In this document: one piece after another, positions 50,751-59,678 of the stretch
How the letters are laid out: every line of letters begins with the position of its first letter
Numbering within the stretch: the stretch's first letter is position 1
Source: Paenibacillus sp. FSL R7-0337
Lineage (GTDB): Bacteria > Bacillota > Bacilli > Paenibacillales > Paenibacillaceae
Assembly: GCF_037969875.1 (NCBI RefSeq)
Contig: NZ_CP150218.1
Span: forward strand, 6,634,001 to 6,698,000
Length of the DNA stretch: 64,000 nucleotides
Reading direction: 5' to 3'
Notes under the pieces: model-generated
What the model was told of the DNA's origin: nothing
Database searches by the model: none
The model's input: only the letters and a program-made list of their open reading frames with translations
Position numbers and translations under genes: made by a program

Positions 50751-52520
50751 ATGGATGTTCTCAGGCAACTGCGGGGCTTTTATCGGGAGAAGCTACACTA
50801 TCTGATTCTGTCGATTGTATGTTTGGCGGCCGCAACTGCAGTGGGGCTTATTACCCCCAATTTGTTAAGGAGATTGATCGATGATGTTATTATTCCCCTA
50901 AAGTTTACTGAGGTGCCCGTTCTCGCTCTCAGTGTGCTTGCTGTCATTATTGTCAAGGCGTGCCTGCAGTTTGCCCATGGATTTTTCGGCGGACGGCTGG
51001 GGAATTTCCTGGCTTACCGGCTGCGCAATGCCTGCTATGAGAAGCTGCAATTTCTGTCCTTCCGGTATTATGATACGGCGAAGACAGGTGACTTGATGTC
51101 CCGGCTGACCGGAGATTTGGAAGCGATCCGCATGTTCATCGGCTTCGGATTTGCCCAATTGCTGAATGTGTTCTTCATGGTTCTGTTCGGCTCCATTATG
51201 ATGTTCACCATCAATTGGCAGCTGACGCTGGTTACTCTGATTACAATGCCGATTCTGGCGGTAGTTGCGCTTAGATTCGAATCTAAGATTCATCCGGCCT
51301 TTCAGGAGATGCGCCTGGCGTTAAGTTCCCTGACAACGGCAGTACAGGAGAATGTCACCGGTGTAAGAACGGTCAAATCGTTTGCCAGAGAGGCCTACGA
51401 AGTTGAGAAGTTCTCACACCGTAATGAACGTTATAAAGATAATCAGATTTTTGCAGCCGAGCTGTGGAGTAAATTCTTCCCGTTCATGGAGCTGCTGGCT
51501 TCGGTCAGTGTAGCGATCCTGCTGGGTGTCGGCGGTACGCTGGTTATCAACAAGCAGATGTCGCTGGGTGAGCTGGTTGCGTTTTTCAGCCTGATCTGGT
51601 ACATCATTGGCCCGGTCTGGGGACTCGGGTTCCACATCAACAACTATACCCAGTCCAAGGCCTCTGGTGAACGTGTGCTGGAAGTGCTGAATCAGCAGAT
51701 TGATGTAAAAGATAAAGAGAATGCGCGTGAGCTTGTACAGGCAGAAGTGAAAGGTGAGGTGGAGTTCGACCATGTCACCTTCGCTTACGGCAACAAAATG
51801 CCGGCAGTCAAGGATATTCATTTCCATGCCGAGCCTGGTGCGGTCATTGGATTCCTTGGCGGAACGGGGTCCGGTAAATCCACGATTACCCAGCTGATGA
51901 TGCGTGCTTATGATGTGAATCAGGGCAGTATCAAGCTCGATGGCGTGGATATCCGCGAGTCCCAGGTCCGCAGTCTGCGCTCACAAATATCGACGGTGTT
52001 CCAGGAGACCTTCCTGTTCTCCTCATCGATCCGCAATAATATCTCCTATGGGCTGAAGAATGTCAGTATGGATGAGATCATCCGTGCCGCTGAGCTGGCG
52101 AAGGCGCATGACTTCATTATGGAGATGCCGGAAGGATATGATACGGTAGTCGGGGAGCGGGGAATGGGTCTCTCGGGCGGCCAAAAGCAGCGTATTGCCA
52201 TCGCCCGCGCACTGCTCAAGAATCCGCGGATTCTCATTCTGGATGATGCCACCAGTGCGGTCGATATGGAGACGGAACATGAGATTCAGGCCGGCTTCCA
52301 GGAGGTTATGCGCGGACGGACCACCTTAATTATTGCTCACCGGATCTCCTCGCTGCGCCATGCCGATCAGATCATCGTGATGAATGAAGGACAGATGGTA
52401 CAGCAGGGCACCCATCAGGAATTGATTGCGGTCCCGGGGCCATACCAGGATGTGTACCGGATTCAGTACGCCGATTACTTAGCCAGGGATAAGAAGCGAG
52501 AGGCAGGTGATCCGGCATGA
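50751..52520 (+). CDS. ABC exporter half-transporter, degenerate-site subunit (YheI/BmrC-like)
   Basis: 589 aa. Six-span membrane domain (~15-310), then an ATPase domain with Walker A GGTGSGKST (~370), signature LSGGQKQR and Walker B LILDDATSAVD. The residue after the Walker B Asp is Asp instead of the catalytic Glu, as in the degenerate subunit of heterodimeric exporters such as BmrCD. The start is ATG 50751 with AAGGAGGAG 5 bases upstream; the frame reaches back to 50703 through the tandem repeat. It overlaps its partner by 4 bp. Likely multidrug or peptide/lipid export. Confidence 0.93.
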   Translation: MDVLRQLRGFYREKLHYLILSIVCLAAATAVGLITPNLLRRLIDDVIIPLKFTEVPVLALSVLAVIIVKACLQFAHGFFGGRLGNFLAYRLRNACYEKLQFLSFRYYDTAKTGDLMSRLTGDLEAIRMFIGFGFAQLLNVFFMVLFGSIMMFTINWQLTLVTLITMPILAVVALRFESKIHPAFQEMRLALSSLTTAVQENVTGVRTVKSFAREAYEVEKFSHRNERYKDNQIFAAELWSKFFPFMELLASVSVAILLGVGGTLVINKQMSLGELVAFFSLIWYIIGPVWGLGFHINNYTQSKASGERVLEVLNQQIDVKDKENARELVQAEVKGEVEFDHVTFAYGNKMPAVKDIHFHAEPGAVIGFLGGTGSGKSTITQLMMRAYDVNQGSIKLDGVDIRESQVRSLRSQISTVFQETFLFSSSIRNNISYGLKNVSMDEIIRAAELAKAHDFIMEMPEGYDTVVGERGMGLSGGQKQRIAIARALLKNPRILILDDATSAVDMETEHEIQAGFQEVMRGRTTLIIAHRISSLRHADQIIVMNEGQMVQQGTHQELIAVPGPYQDVYRIQYADYLARDKKREAGDPA

Positions 52521-54385
52521 ACCTTGAGACCTCCAAGCAGACCACTGACGGTGTAAAAGATACGGATAACAGTAAGGTAGAAGAACAGACGCTGGAAGAA
52601 CGCTTTATCTATAAAGACGATGATGTGATCGACAAGGCTTTTGACTGGAAGCAGTTCACCCGCTTATTCAGCTATATGAAGCCATATGCGAAGCAAATGC
52701 TGCCGCTGGTCTCGATCATGATGATTCTGGGTACGATTACCAAGCTGACGGTTCCTTTCCTGACCAGTATGGCGATTGATAAAGCAATTGCTCCAAAAGA
52801 CGGAAACACCAGCTTGACGCTGCTATACACGTTAACGGCTAGTGTAATCATTCTGTATCTGATTCAATGGATTGCGGGAGTATACCGGATCAAATATACG
52901 AATGTGATCGGCCAGCGGGTGATTTATGACCTGCGCTCGGACCTGTTCCGGCATATCCAGAAGCTGTCCTTCAACTTCTTCGATAAACGTCCAGCGGGAT
53001 CAGTGCTGGTCCGGGTGACCAATGATATCAACTCGCTGCAGGATTTGTTCACCAACGGGGTCGTCAATCTAATGATTGACTGTGTGCAATTGTTCGGTAT
53101 AATGATTATTCTGCTGCTGATCAACTGGAAGCTGGGGCTGGCGGTGATGGTTACCGTGCCGATCATGTTCCTGATCTCCACCAAGCTGCGGCAGAGAATC
53201 CGCATCGCCTGGCAGGATGTGCGCATGAAGAACTCGCGGATCAACTCGCATCTGAATGAGTCGATTCAAGGGATTCGCGTTACTCAGGCCTACACCCAGG
53301 AAGAAGAGAACATGCATTATTTCGATGCCATGAATATGGACAGCCGCAAATCGTGGAACAAGGCTTCAGCGATGAACCAGGCGTTCGGTCCTATTATTGA
53401 AGTCACAGGCGGCTTCGGAACGATGGTCCTCTTCTGGCTCGGGGCTTATCTGATCCAGTCCGGTGAGCTTACGGTCGGCCTCCTGGTGGCCTTCAGCAGT
53501 TATGTCAGCAACTTCTGGGACCCGATCAACCGGCTGGGACAGATGTACAATCAGCTGCTGGTTGCGATGGCCTCCTCCGAGCGGATCTTCGAGTATCTCG
53601 ATGAGCAGCCTTCGGTTCAGGATAAGCCGGGAGCGACACCACTGCCCAAGATCCAAGGGGATATTCACTTTAATAATGTTGTGTTTGAATATGAGAAGGG
53701 CCGTGCGGCACTCAAAGGCATTAATCTGGATGTCAAAGCAGGCCAATCGATTGCTCTCGTAGGGCATACCGGCTCCGGCAAAAGCACAATCATCAACCTG
53801 ATTGGCCGGTTCTATGATATCAAGAGCGGCGGCATTACCATTGATGGACAGGATATCCGCGAGGTGCAGCTCCAGAGTCTGCGCGAACAGATCGGGATTG
53901 TTTTGCAGGATACCTTCATCTTCTCGGGAACGATCCGCGACAACATCCGTTTCGGGCGGCTGGATGCCACGGACGAAGAGATTGAAGAGGTCGCCAAGGC
54001 CGTAGATGCTCATGATTTCATCACCAAGCTGCCCGGGGGTTATGATACCGAGGTAGAGGAGCGGGGAAGTGCACTGTCCATGGGACAGCGCCAGCTGCTG
54101 TCCTTCGCCCGGGCGCTGCTGGCCGATCCGCGTATTCTGATTCTGGATGAGGCGACAGCCAGTATCGATACGGAGACGGAGATCAAGATTCAGGAAGCGC
54201 TGAAGCTGCTGCTTCAGGGACGGACCTCCTTCATCGTCGCTCATCGCCTCTCGACCATCCGGCATGCCGATAAGATTGTGGTCCTGGATCACGGCGAGAT
54301 TAAGGAAGAAGGCAATCATGCCGAGCTGACCAAGCATGACGGTATTTATAACGGATTAATTGAAGCGCAGTTCCGCTTCTTGTAG
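52517..54385 (+). CDS. ABC exporter half-transporter, catalytic subunit (YheH/BmrD-like)
   Basis: 622 aa. An acidic N-terminal extension (~45 residues) precedes six membrane spans. ATPase: Walker A GHTGSGKST (~417), signature LSMGQRQL (non-canonical Met for Gly), Walker B LILDEATASID with the catalytic Glu. Combined with the partner's Asp, this gives one competent ATP site (this Walker B with the partner's LSGGQ) and one degenerate site, the textbook asymmetric exporter. Translationally coupled to the upstream gene. Confidence 0.93.
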   Translation: MNLETSKQTTDGVKDTDNSKVEEQTLEERFIYKDDDVIDKAFDWKQFTRLFSYMKPYAKQMLPLVSIMMILGTITKLTVPFLTSMAIDKAIAPKDGNTSLTLLYTLTASVIILYLIQWIAGVYRIKYTNVIGQRVIYDLRSDLFRHIQKLSFNFFDKRPAGSVLVRVTNDINSLQDLFTNGVVNLMIDCVQLFGIMIILLLINWKLGLAVMVTVPIMFLISTKLRQRIRIAWQDVRMKNSRINSHLNESIQGIRVTQAYTQEEENMHYFDAMNMDSRKSWNKASAMNQAFGPIIEVTGGFGTMVLFWLGAYLIQSGELTVGLLVAFSSYVSNFWDPINRLGQMYNQLLVAMASSERIFEYLDEQPSVQDKPGATPLPKIQGDIHFNNVVFEYEKGRAALKGINLDVKAGQSIALVGHTGSGKSTIINLIGRFYDIKSGGITIDGQDIREVQLQSLREQIGIVLQDTFIFSGTIRDNIRFGRLDATDEEIEEVAKAVDAHDFITKLPGGYDTEVEERGSALSMGQRQLLSFARALLADPRILILDEATASIDTETEIKIQEALKLLLQGRTSFIVAHRLSTIRHADKIVVLDHGEIKEEGNHAELTKHDGIYNGLIEAQFRFL

Positions 54386-54406
54386 AAGCACATGTAGAAG
54401 CACATG

Positions 54407-54447
54407 CAGCAGCCTGGCCCCGATATGGGGGATGGGCTGCTGTTTTT
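54407..54447 (+). terminator. Terminator of the ABC exporter operon
   Basis: Arms CAGCAGCC (54407-54414) and GGCTGCTG (54435-54442), then a TTTTT tail. Confidence 0.8.
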
Positions 54448-54489
54448 ATGTGCTGGAAAGTATAGGTGGCGCGCTGAGCTCCCTTTCCA

Positions 54490-54738
54490 TCAAGACCGTT
54501 TCCCCGGCTTCCCGCTTACCCGGACCTCCAGCAGCTGCGCGCTGATCTCTTGTTGCCACTGGGTATCATAAGTATCTGCTGCCAGCAGGGCTTCGACATG
54601 GAGGCGCGCCATTTCCCAGCAGTAGACGGTGTTAACATGCAGGCAGTGCTGAAGCTCGTCTTGTTCCGCCGGAGCCAGCGGGCGCTTCAGACTCAGGGTA
54701 TATAGCTCGGCAAGGCGCTGGTGAACCGCAAGCATCAT
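54490..54738 (-). CDS. Small helical protein of unknown function
   Basis: 82 aa, no membrane segment or signal. The pattern VHQRLAELYTLSLKRPLAPA, HCLHVNTVYCWEMARL is one I associate with small uncharacterised Paenibacillus proteins. AAGGAGGAG lies 2-5 bases before two consecutive ATGs. Monocistronic. The two Cys in HCLHVNTVYC are notable but do not form a known metal motif. Confidence 0.75.
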   Translation of the reverse strand: MMLAVHQRLAELYTLSLKRPLAPAEQDELQHCLHVNTVYCWEMARLHVEALLAADTYDTQWQQEISAQLLEVRVSGKPGKRS

Positions 54739-54842
54739 ATCTCCTCCTTGTATTACTGTCTGCTATTAGCGTGGCCCTCAAGATCCGGTTTCAAACCGAA
54801 TCAAGCCTAATATGAATATTTAGATCTTTATAAATAAAGTTC

Positions 54843-54870
54843 TTGAAATCGCTTTTATTTATGCTACAAT
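54843..54870 (+). promoter_or_regulatory. Sigma-A promoter of the antiterminator gene
   Basis: TTGAAA (54843-54848), 16 bp, TACAAT (54865-54870). Transcription would start just before the RAT element. Confidence 0.65.
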
Positions 54871-54882
54871 AGCAGTAATACA

Positions 54883-54968
54883 GGATTGTGACCGGTAACG
54901 CGGGCAATGCCTAAGCTGATGCGAGTATCATTTTATGAATGATATTGGGATCAACTTAGGCTTTTTTT
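54883..54968 (+). promoter_or_regulatory. RAT antiterminator element and terminator upstream of the LicT-type gene
   Basis: RAT-like sequence from GGATTGTGACCGG (54883) to GGGCAATGCC (54911) overlaps the 5' arm of a terminator: GCCTAAG (54909-54915) with CTTAGGC (54955-54961), then seven Ts. Binding of the RNA-binding domain to RAT would block the terminator, so the regulator controls its own synthesis. Confidence 0.85.
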
Positions 54969-55000
54969 GTACAAACTATGCGGCAGGAGGTGAAATAGAG

Positions 55001-55846
55001 ATGATTATCGAGAAGGTGCTGAACAATAATGTGCTCCTGACCAAGAACCAGAAGGGCAAGGAGGTTATTGTGATGGGCAGAGGGATTTCCTTCAATAAGG
55101 TAGCGGGGGATTATGTTGATCCTGCCAAGGTGGATAAGATTTTTCTGCTGAATGAGAATGAATTCACTGCCCGGCTGACTGAACTGCTGAATGATATTCC
55201 GGTAGCTCACCTGGAGCTGGCCAGCGGCATTGTCACCTACGCGAGTGGAGTGCTGCACACGGAGCTGAACGATAATCTCTATCTGACGCTGACGGATCAT
55301 ATCCATTTCGCGCTGGAGCGTTTTGAGAAGGGGATTCAGCTGAAGAATGCGATGCTGTTTGAGATCAAGCGCTTTTACCAGAAGGAATTCGGGATCGGGC
55401 TGGATGCCTTGAAGATGATCGAACAGACCACCGGCCTCTCGCTGGGTGAGGACGAAGCCGGCTTCATTGCCTTGCATCTGGTCAATGCCAGAATGGATGG
55501 CACGGAGGTTAGATCGACGATCAAGATGACAGAGATCGTTCAGAATATTCTGAATATCGTTACTTATCATTATAAGGTGGTGCTGGACGAGACCTCACTT
55601 AACTACTCGCGGTTCCTGACCCATCTGCAGTATTTTTCCATGCGTGTGCTGAAGAAGGAGACCAATAATAGCGGGGAAGAGTTCCTGTACAACCAGGTGA
55701 GAATTACCTATGTCAAGGCTTTCGAATGTGTAGGCAAGATCAATGAATATCTGGAGAAATCGCATGGTCAGAGCCTCAGTAAGGATGAATATGTCTATCT
55801 GACGATTCACATTCAGCGTGTAACAGAACGCAATAATCTGGAGTAA
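55001..55846 (+). CDS. licT: BglG/LicT-family transcriptional antiterminator
   Basis: 281 aa. The N-terminal RNA-binding domain is MIIEKVLNNNVLLTKNQKGK, VMGRGISFNK (1-~55). Two PRD domains follow: PRD1 with TLTDHIHFALERF and PRD2 with EAGFIALHLVNARM and LTIHIQRV, whose His residues are phosphorylated by HPr and the PTS. Start 55001 follows AGGAGGTGA. It should bind the RATs upstream of itself and of the PTS gene, linking expression to beta-glucoside transport. Confidence 0.93.
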   Translation: MIIEKVLNNNVLLTKNQKGKEVIVMGRGISFNKVAGDYVDPAKVDKIFLLNENEFTARLTELLNDIPVAHLELASGIVTYASGVLHTELNDNLYLTLTDHIHFALERFEKGIQLKNAMLFEIKRFYQKEFGIGLDALKMIEQTTGLSLGEDEAGFIALHLVNARMDGTEVRSTIKMTEIVQNILNIVTYHYKVVLDETSLNYSRFLTHLQYFSMRVLKKETNNSGEEFLYNQVRITYVKAFECVGKINEYLEKSHGQSLSKDEYVYLTIHIQRVTERNNLE

Positions 55847-55904
55847 CACATAACAGATAACATACGCAGGACTACAACATTTCATATTTTCATATCATCT
55901 TTCA

Positions 55905-55992
55905 GGGTGTAACTGGTCATGCAGGCAAAACCTGAACTGATGGCAAAAAAGCGTGTACTAACGTCTTTTTTGCCTTGAGTTCAGGTTTTTCT
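55905..55992 (+). promoter_or_regulatory. Second RAT/terminator, upstream of the PTS gene
   Basis: RAT-like GGGTGTAACTGGTCATGCAG then GCAAAACC (55905-55932) overlaps terminator arm AAACCTGAACT (55928-55938), which pairs with AGTTCAGGTTT (55978-55988) around an inner GGCAAAAAAG/CTTTTTTGCC stem, then TTTTTC. It resembles the RAT of bgl operons more closely than the first copy. Confidence 0.85.
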
Positions 55993-56082
55993 TGTTTGCA
56001 GAGGGGAACAAATAGAATACGCTGGCACCATTCGCCTCTGCAGCGATGCTTAAATACAGAACTTTCAAAGGAGCAAACTCAA

Positions 56083-57945
56083 ATGAGCGATAAAGACTTA
56101 TCCAAAAAAATCATCACACTCGTTGGCGGAGAAGGGAATGTGAATTCCGTCTTTCATTGTGCCACACGCTTAAGATTCAAGCTGAAGGATAACAGCAAAG
56201 CCAATAAAGCAGCGCTGGAGAAAACGCCGGGAGTCATTACAGTAGTGGAGAACAGCGGACAGTTCCAGGTGGTCATCGGCAACAATGTCAGCCAGGTCTT
56301 CGAGCAGATTATGAAGGAAACCTCGCTTCAGGATGCGGAGAAAAGCGGCAGCGACGAGAGCTCGGAAAGCACCGGAGTTCTGGGCAAAGCGGTGGACATC
56401 ATTTCGAGCATTTTCTCGCCGATTCTGGGTGCACTGGCCGGGGCAGGGATCCTCAAAGGCTTGCTGGCTCTGATTCTGTCCCTGGAGTGGATTAGCGCCA
56501 CCAGCGGCACTTACATGATCCTTAATGCGGCTGCCGACAGCGTATTCTATTTCCTGCCTGTCTTCCTGGCGGTTACAGCAGCGCGCAAATTCAAGGCGAA
56601 TCAGTTCGTGTCGATTGCCATAGCCGGAGCCTTGATCTATCCCGCAGTCATTGCGGCCGTAGGCTCACCAGACCCGCTGCACTTCCTGGGGATCAAGATC
56701 GTACTCATCAACTATTCCTCCAGCGTGATCCCGATTATTCTGGCGGTATGGGTGCAGTCGTATGTAGAACGGTGGTTCCGTTCCTTCATTCATGAGTCGG
56801 TGCGGAATATTCTTGTTCCCATGTTCGCGCTGCTCATTGTTATTCCGCTTACGTTCCTGGCCTTCGGACCGGTAGGCTCGCTGATCAGTGACGGACTCGC
56901 TTCCGGCTATACTTGGCTCTACAATCTAAGTCCGCTTGTGGCCGGAGCCATAGCCGGGGCGTTCTGGCAAGTATTCGTAATCTTTGGTGTACATTGGGGC
57001 TTCGTCCCGATCATGCTCAGCAATATTGCTACATTGGGTCAGGATACCATGCTGCCTATTCTCAGTGCGGCCGTTCTGTCGCAGGCCGGGGCTGTATTCG
57101 GTGTATTCCTGAAATCGCGGAACCCGCAGCTTAAGGCACTTGCCGGTTCTTCTACACTATCAGCAGTCTTCGGAATTACTGAACCCACGATTTATGGAGT
57201 CACTCTGAAGCTCAAAAAACCGTTCATCTACGCTTGTATCTCCGGCGCTATCGGCGGTGCAATTATTGCAACAGGCGGCGCAAGAGCATTGTCCTTCTCA
57301 CTGCCGGGTCTGCTGGCCCTGCCGACGTATTTCGGCACCGGATTTGTCTGGGTAGTCATTGGTATACTGGTAGCATTTGTACTGTCCACTGTACTGGTGT
57401 TAGTACTTGGCTATAAGGAGCCTGAGACAGTTGCTGCGGCATCGGTTAATCCAGGCGGAACCTCGGGTATAACTACACCGACGCTGATTGATAAAGAACT
57501 GGTTGTAAGCCCGCTCTCCGGTACGCTGCAGCCGCTCAACACCCTGCCTGACGAAGCTTTTGCTTCCGGCGCCATGGGCAAGGGGATAGTCATTGAGCCC
57601 TCTTCAGGCATCTTGACCAGCCCTGTGAACGGCACCGTAACTACTGTATTCCCGACAGGACATGCCATCGGCATCACTTCGGATAGCGGTGCGGAGCTGC
57701 TGATTCATGTCGGTGTTAATACCGTGAAGCTTAAGGGGCAGCATTTTACCAAAAAAGTGAAGGAAGGCGACAAGGTGGTCAAGGGTCAGCTATTGCTTGA
57801 ATTTGACCTTGAAGCCATCCGTGCTGCCGGATTTGTAACTGCAACACCAGTGATTGTGACCAACTCGGCACAATACCTCGATGTGCTTAAGAGCACAGGG
57901 ACGGAAGTGCCTAGCGGCGAGCTGCTGCTCACACTAATCCGATAA
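56083..57945 (+). CDS. bglP: Beta-glucoside-type PTS transporter EIIBCA
   Basis: 620 aa, domains in order B-C-A. EIIB: VFHCATRLRFKL with phospho-Cys26. EIIC: about eight to ten membrane spans (~105-460) with FGITEPTIYGVTLKLKKPF. EIIA (~480-620): SPVNGTVTTVF and phospho-His542 in LLIHVGVNTVKL. It imports and phosphorylates a beta-glucoside such as salicin, arbutin or cellobiose; trehalose and sucrose types usually lack EIIA. Start 56083 follows AAAGGAG. Regulated by the RAT/terminator upstream. The usual partner 6-phospho-beta-glucosidase is not adjacent. Confidence 0.92.
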   Translation: MSDKDLSKKIITLVGGEGNVNSVFHCATRLRFKLKDNSKANKAALEKTPGVITVVENSGQFQVVIGNNVSQVFEQIMKETSLQDAEKSGSDESSESTGVLGKAVDIISSIFSPILGALAGAGILKGLLALILSLEWISATSGTYMILNAAADSVFYFLPVFLAVTAARKFKANQFVSIAIAGALIYPAVIAAVGSPDPLHFLGIKIVLINYSSSVIPIILAVWVQSYVERWFRSFIHESVRNILVPMFALLIVIPLTFLAFGPVGSLISDGLASGYTWLYNLSPLVAGAIAGAFWQVFVIFGVHWGFVPIMLSNIATLGQDTMLPILSAAVLSQAGAVFGVFLKSRNPQLKALAGSSTLSAVFGITEPTIYGVTLKLKKPFIYACISGAIGGAIIATGGARALSFSLPGLLALPTYFGTGFVWVVIGILVAFVLSTVLVLVLGYKEPETVAAASVNPGGTSGITTPTLIDKELVVSPLSGTLQPLNTLPDEAFASGAMGKGIVIEPSSGILTSPVNGTVTTVFPTGHAIGITSDSGAELLIHVGVNTVKLKGQHFTKKVKEGDKVVKGQLLLEFDLEAIRAAGFVTATPVIVTNSAQYLDVLKSTGTEVPSGELLLTLIR

Positions 57946-57951
57946 AATGAT

Positions 57952-58032
57952 AGCCTCCCCCGGCCGGGGGAGGCTTCAGTTGTTCTTCAACTTCAAGCAG
58001 CACTTCTGCGCCAACGCAGGGGTGCTGCTTGA
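57952..58032. terminator. Two hairpins between convergent genes
   Basis: A 24-bp perfect palindrome AGCCTCCCCC-GGGGGAGGCT (57952-57975) lacks a T tract. TCAAGCAGCAC (57993-58003) with GTGCTGCTTGA (58022-58032) forms a second stem. Together they probably end transcription of the PTS gene and of the HD-GYP gene (stop 58077). Confidence 0.6.
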
Positions 58033-58076
58033 TTTATGTGAAATGTAAGGATTTATCCTGCGTAGAGGAAGTCTCG

Positions 58077-59117
58077 CTACTCCATGTAAATCTCAACGAC
58101 GGCAATTGTGCGTTCGCGTGACAGGTCAAGGAACCTGCCTTCGCTCTGCACAAGCGGACGGAAGACATCCAGCGGGTTGTTCATCACGATGACACCCATA
58201 TCACCGGTGTTCAGCAGGACGCGCTTCCCGATGAAGTTAGGCATCAGATGATTGATGAAGGCCTGAACCGGTTTGCCGTTCAGCTTACCGAAGCTAAGGG
58301 AGTTGATCTCACGCAGAACGGAAATTAGCTCCTGCTTGGACTGATAGACCCGGTGAGTGGTCATAGCGCTGTAAATATCCGCAACGGCTGCAATCTGGGC
58401 GTAAGGGTGAATGGCTGTCTTAGTCAGCTGCTTGGGATAACCGGAGCCGTCCTCGCGTTCATGATGCTGCAAGGCAACCAGAGCTGTGAAAGGATCGTTC
58501 ATGGAATTCTGTATGATTTCGTAACCGTAAACCGTATGTAATTTGATCTCTTCGTATTCATCAGGCGTTAATTTGCCGGGTTTGTTCAGAATGGCGGGGG
58601 AGATGCGGCATTTGCCGATATCAATCAGGTATCCCGCACGGCCGATCTCGTAACACTCTGACTTAGAATAGCCAAGCCACGTAGCCAGATAATACGAGAG
58701 CATGCCAACCTGAAGGGAATGGTTATAGGTATAATTATCCTCCCGGTCCAGCAACAGCAGGAGGGTTACTACATCCTTGTGTTTGTCTAGCGAGGATAAG
58801 GTCGGCTGAAGAATATCATCCACTACAGACTGATTGAAGCTGCCTTTGCTGAGCGCTTCCATATATAGAGACTCAAAGCCGTCAATCATGGTATCGAAGC
58901 TGTTGGTTGCGGCCTGGATAATTGAGGTCCGGCTGGAAGGGGCGGGTTCTTCCTGTACCGTGTCAATATCTACATAATCAACGCCGTGCTGTATCAGCTT
59001 GGCGATTTCCTCCATTTGCAGCCGTGATCCCTTAGGGAGTACATGCAGCCCGCGAGAGCTGAAGGTATCCATCTGCAGATGATCACCCGGTTTAAGATCC
59101 ATCACGTGTACTCTCAA
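58077..59117 (-). CDS. HD-GYP domain protein with altered HD motif
   Basis: About 346 aa from TTG 59117, where AAGGTGG lies 8 bases upstream; this makes the N terminus (RVHVMDLKPGDHL) line up with the paralogue at 62074. HD-GYP elements HSLQVG, LHTVYGYEI, QHHEREDGSGYP and VADIYSAMTT are present, but the hallmark HD reads ID (GYLIDIGKCRI, codon ATT near 58623). HD-GYP enzymes hydrolyse cyclic di-GMP; loss of this metal ligand suggests low or no activity and perhaps a binding role. No receiver or membrane domain. Confidence 0.88.
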   Translation of the reverse strand: MRVHVMDLKPGDHLQMDTFSSRGLHVLPKGSRLQMEEIAKLIQHGVDYVDIDTVQEEPAPSSRTSIIQAATNSFDTMIDGFESLYMEALSKGSFNQSVVDDILQPTLSSLDKHKDVVTLLLLLDREDNYTYNHSLQVGMLSYYLATWLGYSKSECYEIGRAGYLIDIGKCRISPAILNKPGKLTPDEYEEIKLHTVYGYEIIQNSMNDPFTALVALQHHEREDGSGYPKQLTKTAIHPYAQIAAVADIYSAMTTHRVYQSKQELISVLREINSLSFGKLNGKPVQAFINHLMPNFIGKRVLLNTGDMGVIVMNNPLDVFRPLVQSEGRFLDLSRERTIAVVEIYME

Positions 59118-59276
59118 TGAATAGGCCACCTTACTATAGCAATTTTTTACAGCATAGCAACAAAGTCCGCAATATTCAATGGTGTAAGAGTACTGATTGT
59201 AGCTTGCAGATTGTGCAACCCGCTGGTCCTAACCTGTTGTGTTCCTGTGCATATTCGCGGAAGGGGAACGGTCCGG

Positions 59277-59525
59277 TTAACCGCCGGACACGGGCGGAAT
59301 GAAGGCTACCTCTGAGCCTTCGGTAATATCTGTATCATCAGGCGCATATTCCTGATCAACGGCTACCAGGGATACACCGATCTGCGGCGCAGCATCGGGA
59401 TAGGAGGCGGAGAGGAGTTCCTTCAGCCGGCCAGCTGTTACAGGGGACTCATGGGCGTGGAAGACCAGAGTGGAGGAGCCGATAATTTCGGCCAGACCGG
59501 CGAACAGCCGGATAGAGATATGCAT
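59277..59525 (-). CDS. moaD: MoaD-type sulfur carrier protein
   Basis: 82 aa ubiquitin-fold protein ending PPVSGG; the C-terminal Gly-Gly is activated as a thiocarboxylate for molybdopterin synthesis. HISIRLFAGLAEIIGSSTL and EVAFIPPVSGG are typical MoaD. Start taken at ATG 59525 with AAGGGTG ~9 bases upstream. No other molybdenum-cofactor gene is in the window, so it stands alone. The GG end was checked in the DNA (ends at 59277). Confidence 0.88.
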   Translation of the reverse strand: MHISIRLFAGLAEIIGSSTLVFHAHESPVTAGRLKELLSASYPDAAPQIGVSLVAVDQEYAPDDTDITEGSEVAFIPPVSGG

Positions 59526-59678
59526 GTGTTCTTCACCCTTTCTGGACTTAAGCTTAGGACAGCTTATAATGATTACAATATACCATATTGAGTCTGAAAA
59601 TGTTATGCTAACTCTAGAACAGAACAAGCCTGCCGCTTACTTTATAAACGGCTGTACAAGTGGGAGGGAAGCCAGCTT

